A DNA stretch of 39,507 nt, taken from assembly GCA_002686885.1 (NCBI GenBank), contig NYYT01000124.1:9996-49502 (forward strand). The letters are read 5' to 3'. The notes beneath the pieces are model-generated. The model was not told the origin of the DNA. It worked only from the letters and a program-made list of their open reading frames with translations, and ran no database searches. The stretch is from Pedosphaera sp. GTDB taxonomy: Bacteria; Verrucomicrobiota; Verrucomicrobiia; Limisphaerales; AAA164-E04. Below, piece after piece: positions 19,156 to 27,203 of this stretch. Made by a program: the position numbers and the translations under genes. Position 1 is the first letter of the stretch. The number at the start of each line of letters is the position of its first letter.

Positions 19156-20516
19156 GACAGGGGAGTAGAGGTGTGGGCGTGAAAGTGCGGAAGGGCTTCG
19201 AGTTGTTCCCACACTAAATCGTCGAGAGACTTTCGAATGTTTGGATGCTCAATACGATCGATGATTTCACCAGCAAAGGCATGCACCAGCATACGCCTGG
19301 CCCTGGCCATTGGGATCCCTCGAGCACGCAGATACCAAATGGCCTGGTCATCCAGCTGGCCGATGGTTGCCCCGTGCGTGCAGCGAACATCATCTGCATA
19401 AATCTCAAGTTGAGGTTTGGTGTCCGCGGTGGCGGCATCGGAAAGCAAGAGATTTTTGTTGGTTTGCTTGGCATCTGTTTTCTGTGCTACCTGACGCACG
19501 TGGATGCGGCCATGGAAGACGCTGCGGGATTGATCGTCCAGAATCCCATTGAAGTATTCATGGCTTTCGGTGTGCTGTTGGGCATGATCCACGACCATGT
19601 GGTGGTCGATGATCTGATCGCCTTGGGCGAGTGAGAGCCCGTTGAGCGTGCAGCAAAGCCCGGGTCCATCCAGGTGCGTTCGGATATGGTTGCGGCTGAT
19701 CCGTCCTCCGAGGCTTAAATGATGGGAATCCATGCGCGCATCTCGCGTGATGCGTGCATAGATACTGGCCATGTGAAAGGCCTGCTTGGATTCATCTTGA
19801 ACTTTGATATGCTCTAGATAAGCGTTGTCTTCCACCAGGCATTCCAAGGTAGGAGCCGAGAGATACACCCCTTGATCCATGCCATGGAAGCTTTCCATGA
19901 CCGTGGCTTTTGAACCGGCCTCCATGTGAATCCAACAGCGGGCAAAAATGGCAGAGGCCTGAGGCTGTGCCGTGGTCACATGCATGATTTGGATGGGAAG
20001 CTCCAGTTGGACCCCCTTGGGAACCTTCAAGCAAATGCCGTCTTCAAAACAGGCAGCGTTGAGGGCTGCAAATGGACTATCGTTACCGTAGGTGTATTGA
20101 CCGAGGTGGTTTTTGAGCGGCGACTCGGGGTCTTGAACCGCCTGCTTAAGGGACCTAAGGCAGACTTCCTCTGGGAGCAGCGATCGATCGGACAAGGTTT
20201 CATTAAAGATGCCATCCACCAAAACCACACGAATACAGGCTGGATCCTTCAGTGGGTTTTCGATGCTCTGAAATGCCTCCTTGGAAATCCCCTTTGAATT
20301 GGAGGGGTGTTGGAAGGAGCACGAACGCATCGGATCCAGATTGGTGAACCGCCAGTCCTCATCGGAAAGAGTCGGGCATCCACTGCTTGCATAGCCTGCG
20401 ACCCCTGCTTTGCGGATGGGGGTCAGCCAGGTAGGGCCTTCATGCATCTCTGGATCCAGTGAATCCAACAGAGGAATAAAGGGATCGGTCGGGGGAGCTT
20501 TCAAGGTTTCGGTCAT
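19152..20516 (-). CDS. sufD: Fe-S cluster assembly protein SufD
   Basis: SufBD core: LGGRISRNHIRTHLDGPGLCCTLNGLSL, QKTDAKQTNKNLLLSDAATADTKPQLEIYADDVRCTHGATIGQLDDQAIWYLRARGI. Confidence 0.95.
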   Translation of the reverse strand: MTETLKAPPTDPFIPLLDSLDPEMHEGPTWLTPIRKAGVAGYASSGCPTLSDEDWRFTNLDPMRSCSFQHPSNSKGISKEAFQSIENPLKDPACIRVVLVDGIFNETLSDRSLLPEEVCLRSLKQAVQDPESPLKNHLGQYTYGNDSPFAALNAACFEDGICLKVPKGVQLELPIQIMHVTTAQPQASAIFARCWIHMEAGSKATVMESFHGMDQGVYLSAPTLECLVEDNAYLEHIKVQDESKQAFHMASIYARITRDARMDSHHLSLGGRISRNHIRTHLDGPGLCCTLNGLSLAQGDQIIDHHMVVDHAQQHTESHEYFNGILDDQSRSVFHGRIHVRQVAQKTDAKQTNKNLLLSDAATADTKPQLEIYADDVRCTHGATIGQLDDQAIWYLRARGIPMARARRMLVHAFAGEIIDRIEHPNIRKSLDDLVWEQLEALPHFHAHTSTPLS

Positions 20517-20522
20517 GATATT

Positions 20523-21311
20523 TCAATGAGACAACGCAGCAGTTGTCGCCTGAGCTTCCTCGATCACCCAGTCATAACCTTTTTCTTCCAGCTTGAGAGC
20601 CAGTTCCTTGGGGCCGCTCTTGATGATACGCCCATCGTAAAGGACATGCACGACATCAGGGACGATGTAATCAAGCAGTCGCTGATAATGTGTGATGACC
20701 AGTTGAGAAGTTTGCGGACTCCTGAGTTGGTTCACCCCGTTGGCGACTACTTTGAGAGCGTCAATATCCAGACCTGAATCGGTTTCATCCAACACCGCCA
20801 TCACGGGTTCGAGGGCCGCCATCTGAAAGATTTCGTTTCGCTTTTTCTCACCCCCTGAAAACCCCACATTGAGCGAACGCTTGAGGAAGTCTTCAGGTAA
20901 GTCGAGCAAGGCGGCCTTCTCCTTGATGTATTTCAAGAAAGCCACGGCATCGAGTTCCTTCTCTCCGCGCGCTTTGCGGACTTCATTGATGGCTGACTTG
21001 AGAAAATAGGTGGTGTTGACACCCGGGATTTCGACCGGGTATTGAAACGCCAGGAACAGCCCAAGATGCGCCCTTTCCTCAGGTGCACATTCCAGGATGT
21101 CCTGATCCTTGAAGTGAATATTCCCTCCCAGGATTTCATATCCCTCTCGCCCAGCGATGACAGAAGCCAGGGTGCTTTTCCCGCTCCCGTTCGGCCCCAT
21201 GATGGCATGGACTTCACCCGACTGAATTTCCAGATCTATTCCCTTGAGGATTTTCCGGCCTTCGACGCCGGCTTGCAGGTTGGTTATTCTCAACAATGAT
21301 GGGTTGGACAT
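20523..21311 (-). CDS. sufC: Fe-S assembly ATPase SufC
   Basis: Walker A IMGPNGSGKSTLASVIAG, ABC signature VGFSGGEKKRNEIFQMA, Walker B PVMAVLDETDSGLDIDALK. Confidence 0.97.
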   Translation of the reverse strand: MSNPSLLRITNLQAGVEGRKILKGIDLEIQSGEVHAIMGPNGSGKSTLASVIAGREGYEILGGNIHFKDQDILECAPEERAHLGLFLAFQYPVEIPGVNTTYFLKSAINEVRKARGEKELDAVAFLKYIKEKAALLDLPEDFLKRSLNVGFSGGEKKRNEIFQMAALEPVMAVLDETDSGLDIDALKVVANGVNQLRSPQTSQLVITHYQRLLDYIVPDVVHVLYDGRIIKSGPKELALKLEEKGYDWVIEEAQATTAALSH

Positions 21312-21354
21312 AATGAATTAAAAAGCATTTGAAAACGGTGGCCATCGATCACTC

Positions 21355-22803
21355 TTAACCGACACTTCCCTCCAGGCTGACACCGAGAAGTTTTTGAGCC
21401 TCCATGGCAAATTCCATGGGGAGTTCGCTGAAGACTTCCTTGCAGAAACCATTGACGATCATGTTGACCGCATCCTGGGTCGAGATGCCACGCTGATTGC
21501 AGTAAAAGATCTGATCTTCACCAATCTTGCTCGTGGTCGCTTCGTGCTCGATGCTCGCAGTGGTGTTTTTTGCTTCGATGTAGGGAAAGGTGTGGGCTCC
21601 ACACTGGTCTCCAATCAAGAGCGAGTCACACTGAGAGAAATTGCGTGCACCACTGGCTGATTTACGTACCTGGACCAGCCCGCGATAGCTGTTTTGACCG
21701 CGACCCGCAGAGATTCCCTTTGAGACAATCGTGCTTTTGGTGTCCTTACCGATATGAACCATTTTCGTTCCCGTATCGGCCTGCTGACGACGATTGGTCA
21801 ACGCCACTGAGTAAAATTCTCCAACGCTCTGGTCTCCAAGCAGGATACAGCTTGGATATTTCCAAGTGACTGCTGAGCCGGTTTCAACCTGTGTCCAGGA
21901 AATCTTGGAAGCACGTCCTTTGCAAATCCCGCGCTTGGTCACGAAATTGTAGATCCCTCCCTTTCCTTCTTCATCCCCGGGATACCAGTTCTGCACCGTT
22001 GAATATTTGATTTCTGCCTGGTCCAGGGCGACCAGCTCCACCACGGCGGCGTGCAACTGGTTTTCATCGCGCATGGGTGCGGTGCATCCTTCGAGGTAAC
22101 TGACATAGCTACTGTCCTCTGCCACGATGAGGGTTCTCTCAAATTGGCCCGACTTGGCCGCATTGATCCGAAAATAAGTGGAAAGTTCCATCGGGCAACG
22201 GACTCCCTTGGGTATGTAAACAAAGGATCCATCACTGAAGACCGCCGAGTTGAGAGCGGCATAAAAATTATCCGTGTAGGGAACCACGCTGCCCAAGTAG
22301 CGCTGCACCAGTTCCGGATGCTCCTGCACGGCTTCAGACATCGAGCAGAAGATGATCCCTTTCTCAGCCAATGTTTCCTTGTAGGTGGTGCCTACTGAAA
22401 CACTGTCAAAAACAGCATCCACGGCCACGCCGGCAAGTTTGGCGCGTTCGTGAAGCGGAATGCCCAGCTTTTCATAGGTTTCCAATAACTTGGGATCCAC
22501 CTCATCCAGACTCTTCGGGCCATCACTGGCTTTTTTGGGCGCTGAATAATAAATGATATCCTGAAAATCAACCGGAGGGTAGCTTACCTTGGGCCACGTG
22601 GGGGGCTGCATGGTGAGCCAGTGCCGGTAGGCTTTGAGACGCCACTCCAGCATGAAGGCGGGCTCGTTTTTCTTGTGAGAGATAAAACGGATGATGTCTT
22701 CGTTGAGCCCTGGAGGTGCTGATTCGGCTTCAATATCAGTGATGAAGCCGTATTTGTAGTCGCTTTTGACAAATCCTTCGATGGTTTCGGTGGCGCTGCT
22801 CAT
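21355..22803 (-). CDS. sufB: Fe-S cluster assembly protein SufB
   Basis: Start M22 of the track ORF ([20 protein letters not shown]); [99 protein letters not shown]. Confidence 0.97.
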   Translation of the reverse strand: MSSATETIEGFVKSDYKYGFITDIEAESAPPGLNEDIIRFISHKKNEPAFMLEWRLKAYRHWLTMQPPTWPKVSYPPVDFQDIIYYSAPKKASDGPKSLDEVDPKLLETYEKLGIPLHERAKLAGVAVDAVFDSVSVGTTYKETLAEKGIIFCSMSEAVQEHPELVQRYLGSVVPYTDNFYAALNSAVFSDGSFVYIPKGVRCPMELSTYFRINAAKSGQFERTLIVAEDSSYVSYLEGCTAPMRDENQLHAAVVELVALDQAEIKYSTVQNWYPGDEEGKGGIYNFVTKRGICKGRASKISWTQVETGSAVTWKYPSCILLGDQSVGEFYSVALTNRRQQADTGTKMVHIGKDTKSTIVSKGISAGRGQNSYRGLVQVRKSASGARNFSQCDSLLIGDQCGAHTFPYIEAKNTTASIEHEATTSKIGEDQIFYCNQRGISTQDAVNMIVNGFCKEVFSELPMEFAMEAQKLLGVSLEGSVG

Positions 22804-22906
22804 GTTGTTGATGGAACTGCGTAATCTTGTTTCAAAGTTCAAAAAGTTTGTGAAGCCACAGCACACGGTGGCCTAGATGCTATCTCGCGGTCTTTCCCCC
22901 CACGTT

Positions 22907-23365
22907 TTAATTTCGATTTCGGTTTGGGCACTTCAAAGGGTCGGCACATCGACCTCGAAGCGAGATATCCACCTGGGTAGGGACCAGGTTTCTGGGAAGT
23001 TTCAATGGTAGTTCCCCTTTATCTTTTTTGAAATCCACGTCGTGGATGCTGCCACATTCCTCACAGAAAAAGTGACAGTGTTCGTTCATGTTGGAACAGT
23101 AACGAGAGGCTGTACGTTCGACATTGACCTGTTTGATCAGGCCACATTTGACCAGCGCATCCAGTGTGTTGTAAACCGTTGCCATGGAGAGCTCCGGCAT
23201 GGCTGATTTGGCCCTCAGGTAAACTTCGTCTGCTGTGGGGTGATCGGTCTGCTGGAGCAGAGTATGATAAACATGCTCCCGCTGTGCGGTCATGCGCATG
23301 CCGCTGCTGGCTAGCTTGTGAGCCAGGTCCTGATCGCTTGTCGCAGATGGAAGATCCTTTTTCAT
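22907..23365 (-). CDS. Fur-family transcriptional regulator (PerR/Fur-like)
   Basis: Start M17 of the track ORF (MKKDLPSATSDQDLAHKLASSGMRMTAQREHVYHTLLQQTDHPTADEVYLRAK); recognition helix LSMATVYNTLDALVKCGLI; HCHFFCEECGSIHDVD; C-terminal RGRCADPLKCPN. Confidence 0.92.
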   Translation of the reverse strand: MKKDLPSATSDQDLAHKLASSGMRMTAQREHVYHTLLQQTDHPTADEVYLRAKSAMPELSMATVYNTLDALVKCGLIKQVNVERTASRYCSNMNEHCHFFCEECGSIHDVDFKKDKGELPLKLPRNLVPTQVDISLRGRCADPLKCPNRNRN

Positions 23366-23385
23366 GACAGTCAAAACGCTGATGT

Positions 23386-23413
23386 AATGTAGTGGCACCC
23401 AGAGGTGTGTCAA
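23386..23413 (-). promoter_or_regulatory. Predicted sigma70-type promoter of fur-suf operon
   Basis: On the minus strand: TTGACA (plus 23408-23413, perfect -35), 16-nt spacer, TACATT (plus 23386-23391, 4/6 match to -10), upstream of the fur ATG at 23365. Confidence 0.6.
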
Positions 23414-23416
23414 TAG

Positions 23417-23431
23417 TTAGAATGATTCTAA
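23417..23431. promoter_or_regulatory. PerR/Fur-box-like 7-1-7 palindrome TTAGAATGATTCTAA
   Basis: Perfect inverted repeat TTAGAAT-G-ATTCTAA, 3 bp upstream of the predicted -35; resembles the PerR box consensus TTATAATNATTATAA with one symmetric change. Confidence 0.75.
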
Positions 23432-23490
23432 ATATAAATTCCTTTGGTCAAAGTGGTTTCACGGGTTGCAAAGTTCTCTTTCATGGAGTG

Positions 23491-23512
23491 ATGCCCTGTG
23501 AATGCAGGGCAT
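23491..23512. other. Perfect 8-bp inverted repeat (potential hairpin) in leader of second sulfatase
   Basis: ATGCCCTG-TGAATG-CAGGGCAT; arms are exact reverse complements with a 6-nt loop. Confidence 0.5.
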
Positions 23513-23566
23513 GTGGCAAGCCTTCGCGTTGACGGCATCGTGCTCAAACGACATGATGACAACACC

Positions 23567-25003
23567 ATGCATCGAATGCATCAACTGAGCTGGTTGTGGA
23601 TCCCTCTCTTTTTGGCAATGGGGCAGGTGCTCACCCTGGGCGAAAACCCCAGACCCAACGTGCTGGTGATCCTGGCCGATGACTGCACCCGCAGCGATCT
23701 GAGGCTCTACGGCGGAAAAAATGCCCTCACTCCTCACATCGATCGCCTGGCTGATGACGGTCTTGTGTTTGATCATGCCTATCTGACCTCTGCCATGTGT
23801 CAGCCCTGTCGAGCTGAGCTCTACACTGGTCTTTTTCCCATGCGCAATGGGTGTGCCTGGAATCATTCCGCCAGTCGTCCCGGCACCATGAGTCTTCCTC
23901 ATTATTTAGGGCCTTTGGGATATCGTGTTGGGCTGGCCGGTAAAGTGCATGTCACCCCACCATCCTCTTTTCCCTTCGAATCCATCGGCGGATTTGATTC
24001 CAACTGTGTGCGTTCTCCGACTCAGCCACATCGCTTGGATGAAGTGACTGAATTCATCACTCGCGACCCAAGCCAGCCTTTTTGCCTGGTGGTGGCATTG
24101 GTCGAACCTCATGTGCCTTGGGTGATGGGCGATCCCTCCCAATACCCTCCTGAAAAAATTCACCTTCCACCCCATCTTGCAGATACCATCCGTACGCGTG
24201 AGGATTTCAGCCGATACCTGGCCGAAATAACCTACATGGATTCCCAGGTGGGTGCACTCCTGGATGCGCTGGAGCATGCCTCTCAGGAGAACAACACCTT
24301 GGTCTTGTTTTCCTCGGAACAGGGTGCTCAATTTCCTGGCTGTAAATGGACCAACTGGGATGCCGGTTTGCATACGGCTCTGCTTGCCAGATGGCCTGGA
24401 CACATTCGCGAGGGTCAACGCACTTCAGCCATCGTTCATTATGCGGATGTCCTTCCCACCTTGATCGATTTGGCCGGAGGTGAGATGGAATCGAGAGCTC
24501 TGGATGGCTGGAGTTTTACTGAAGTCTTATCAGGGCGGCAAAAGACCCATCGCAGCTTGAGTTTTGGCATGCATAACAATGTGCCTGAAGGCCCTCCTTA
24601 CCCCATTCGGAGTGTCAACAATGGAAGGTATCACTACATCCGTAACCTTCTTCCAGATGATATCTATATCGAAAAGCACCTGATGGGTCTCCGTGGCAAC
24701 GGCAAGCTCAACAACCCCTATTGGGCCAGTTGGGTTTGGGATGCCACCGATAATCCTCAAACCTATGCGTTGGTCAAGCGCTACACGCATCGTCCAGCAG
24801 AGGAACTTTATGATCTGACCATGGATCCTCATGAAATGAGTAACCGAATCGACGATCCGTCACTTCAAGCCATCAGGCAGTCGTTAAGTGATTCATTGGA
24901 TCAATGGATGTTGGAACAGTCCGATCCCGGAGTGGAGCAGGACACCTGGCGCTCATTGGAGGCCTCTCGCGTGGGAGAACATCGCTATGGCCCTCCTCAG
25001 TAG
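23567..25003 (+). CDS. Secreted sulfatase (S1 family)
   Basis: Likely start within the 23498 ORF at M24 (MHRMHQLSWLWIPLFLAMGQVLTLGENPRPNVLVILADDCTRSDL); formylglycine motif CQPCRAELYTG; TPHIDRLADDGLVFDHAY; FSSEQGAQFPGCKWTNWDAGLHTALLARWPG. Confidence 0.93.
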   Translation: MHRMHQLSWLWIPLFLAMGQVLTLGENPRPNVLVILADDCTRSDLRLYGGKNALTPHIDRLADDGLVFDHAYLTSAMCQPCRAELYTGLFPMRNGCAWNHSASRPGTMSLPHYLGPLGYRVGLAGKVHVTPPSSFPFESIGGFDSNCVRSPTQPHRLDEVTEFITRDPSQPFCLVVALVEPHVPWVMGDPSQYPPEKIHLPPHLADTIRTREDFSRYLAEITYMDSQVGALLDALEHASQENNTLVLFSSEQGAQFPGCKWTNWDAGLHTALLARWPGHIREGQRTSAIVHYADVLPTLIDLAGGEMESRALDGWSFTEVLSGRQKTHRSLSFGMHNNVPEGPPYPIRSVNNGRYHYIRNLLPDDIYIEKHLMGLRGNGKLNNPYWASWVWDATDNPQTYALVKRYTHRPAEELYDLTMDPHEMSNRIDDPSLQAIRQSLSDSLDQWMLEQSDPGVEQDTWRSLEASRVGEHRYGPPQ

Positions 25004-25066
25004 GAGATCGTTTCAGCGTTACCGGAATGGGTTGATTCACGGGCTGTTTTCCGCTAAGTTCCAGAA

Positions 25067-25381
25067 ATGTTCCCGGGCGAGTCAGCGCAGTCTCTTTCTG
25101 TACCCCTGCAGATGGGTTTGTGGATTTTGGCTGCCGGATTGTTATGTCTGGTTTTTCTGTGGCTGCTCAAAATTGAGCCCTACGTCAGGCGACGCAATCG
25201 AACCTCGACTTTCTTTCTCTACCCCTGGGCTCCATGGAAGGATTGTCTGGATGGATTCAAGGTGGCGCGAAGACACCGTCGAGGGACACCTTCTTTTTTG
25301 TTTATCTTTTGGTGGGGAAGTTTTCTTGAGGCAATAGGCTTGCTTTTATGGCTCATCGCCTGGTCCTTGCACTTGTCGTAG
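25067..25381 (+). CDS. Small predicted membrane protein
   Basis: 104 aa with two hydrophobic segments (MGLWILAAGLLCLVFLWLL and FLFIFWWGSFLEAIGLLLWLIAWSL); fits between the sulfatase and alkaline phosphatase; no family recognised. Confidence 0.45.
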   Translation: MFPGESAQSLSVPLQMGLWILAAGLLCLVFLWLLKIEPYVRRRNRTSTFFLYPWAPWKDCLDGFKVARRHRRGTPSFLFIFWWGSFLEAIGLLLWLIAWSLHLS

Positions 25382-25391
25382 CCTGAATCTC

Positions 25392-27194
25392 TCAAGGTTT
25401 TTCCATATCACCTGAGGCATAACGCATCACGTGATAGAGGAAATTTTGCTCGATGACCCCACGGATGAGATGGGCCATGGGGCCGATGGCAAACACAGCC
25501 ACATCTTCGCCGGCATGAGTCTCACTGCTCAGAGCAACCCCTGCTTCTTGTACGTAATCTTCGCAGCCGACATCCACTTCACTCAAATCAGGCCGAGGGC
25601 TTCTGGGTGTGTGAAGGTATTTCCAGTCATCGTGTGCGGCCAGTGGTCCACCGCCATCTCCGATATCCAGATGGAAATGAACCCCGCCAGTGGTGATTTC
25701 CTTGGACTTCTTGTTTTGCATGGGGCCCGAATAACCCCCTCCATTTGCGTAGGCAAGCGTTGTATAGGGGAGCCCCATGGCGTCTTTCTTGGGTGAGGAC
25801 TCCGGGTTGCCATGGTCATCATTGCCAACCACCAGTCCGAGGATAGGGTTTCCACGAGTGGGATACCCCGCAATGGTAAAGGTATGACTGTGGTCGGCAG
25901 TCACCAGGATCAAGGTATCTTCTTTTTCTTCCTCACTCAGGGCGGATTGGATGGCATGAACCGCCTTGGAAAGGGCAATGGTTTCGGAGAGCGCCCGAAA
26001 GGCATTGCCAGCATGGTGAGCATGATCAATGCGACCGCCCTCAATCATGAGAAAGTAGCCTTGTTGGTTTTGCTTCAAGATTTCCAGAGCCTTGAGACTC
26101 ATTTCACTCAGAGAGGGGTCTGAAGGGCTCACTTCCTTGATACGGTCTGTTTCGTAGGTCATGTGGCTGCGTTCAAAAAGACCCAGCAACCGTTCGGTCG
26201 AGGAAGTGTCCACCTGAAGCAAACCCTTCCGGTCAAAAACAAAGGACGACCCCGGTTGCCTGAGCCAGGTGTCAATGAGGTGGCGTCCATCCAGTCGGTG
26301 TCCCATGAGTTTTGGGTCCTCATAATCATGTGCCGTGTTTGGAAGGAAAGCCTGACGTCCTCCTCCCAATACCACCTCCAGTCCGTCACCATACGGAAAC
26401 TCCATGAGCTGGCGGGCGATATCCTTGAATCCGGCCTCCAGTGCCTTCGGGTGATTCTCCGTCATGTCCGCATCGTGTTCCCAATTTCTCTCAGGGGAGT
26501 GAGCATAGCATGCCGCAGGGGTGGCGTGAGTGACGCGGGCGGTGGTCACCACACCCGTCGATTTGCCTTTTTTTTCGAAATATTCCAGGAGCGTCTCGCA
26601 AGAAGCGGCTTCTCCCTGGAAGTCTCTGGTAGAGGTGTGGTCCCCCCGGACCACGCGTTGGTCATAGCCAAAGGTGTAGGCCTTGGTTTTGTGTCCGGTC
26701 ATGATGGCGCTCATCGTGCCAGCTGAATCCGGAGTTTGTTGGTTGGTGTTGTAAACCTTTGCCAGAGCTGAATAAGGGAAGTGCTCCCAGCTCAGTCGGT
26801 GCTCTTCTCCGGCGGTGCCCTTTTGCTGCCCTTCAAGGATGCGCGAGGCAGTCATGGTGGAAATCCCCATGCCATCACCGATGAATAAAATAATGTTCTT
26901 TGCCGGTCGGTGATTGGGCCGATGCTTCAGGTAGCGATTTAATTGTTCTCGTTGGTTCTGAAAAGATGCGGGCTCTGCCCCCTGTGTTTGTGACTGCATG
27001 TTCCAACAGACTCCCATCCATCCCATGAGGAGGAGGATCGTCCACAATAAACCCCTGTCATGGGCGTCGATCGGTTTCAGGATGTCTTTTTCTGGTAGGC
27101 GAAGGAGTGGATGTTGAGAGGGGGGCATAGGGAATAGGGTTGCCTGTTGTATTCTTCTTGCGGGGCCAATAATCGCTTTTTGATGATGCATCAT
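25392..27194 (-). CDS. Alkaline phosphatase (PhoA family), secreted or membrane-anchored
   Basis: NIILFIGDGMGISTMTASRI, active-site QQTPDSAGTMSAIMTG, HATPAACYAHSPER, FLMIEGGRIDHAHHAGN, LVTADHSHTF. Exact start uncertain. Confidence 0.94.
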   Translation of the reverse strand: MMHHQKAIIGPARRIQQATLFPMPPSQHPLLRLPEKDILKPIDAHDRGLLWTILLLMGWMGVCWNMQSQTQGAEPASFQNQREQLNRYLKHRPNHRPAKNIILFIGDGMGISTMTASRILEGQQKGTAGEEHRLSWEHFPYSALAKVYNTNQQTPDSAGTMSAIMTGHKTKAYTFGYDQRVVRGDHTSTRDFQGEAASCETLLEYFEKKGKSTGVVTTARVTHATPAACYAHSPERNWEHDADMTENHPKALEAGFKDIARQLMEFPYGDGLEVVLGGGRQAFLPNTAHDYEDPKLMGHRLDGRHLIDTWLRQPGSSFVFDRKGLLQVDTSSTERLLGLFERSHMTYETDRIKEVSPSDPSLSEMSLKALEILKQNQQGYFLMIEGGRIDHAHHAGNAFRALSETIALSKAVHAIQSALSEEEKEDTLILVTADHSHTFTIAGYPTRGNPILGLVVGNDDHGNPESSPKKDAMGLPYTTLAYANGGGYSGPMQNKKSKEITTGGVHFHLDIGDGGGPLAAHDDWKYLHTPRSPRPDLSEVDVGCEDYVQEAGVALSSETHAGEDVAVFAIGPMAHLIRGVIEQNFLYHVMRYASGDMEKP

Positions 27195-27203
27195 GGGCCA
27201 TGT

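Noticed and set aside
24888-25337. 149-aa ORF overlapping the sulfatase end and the small membrane ORF
   Set aside because: Overlaps the sulfatase C-terminus out of frame; the 25067-25381 frame has better membrane-protein character.
26163-26726. 187-aa plus-strand ORF within alkaline phosphatase
   Set aside because: Antisense to conserved phosphatase core; no motif support.
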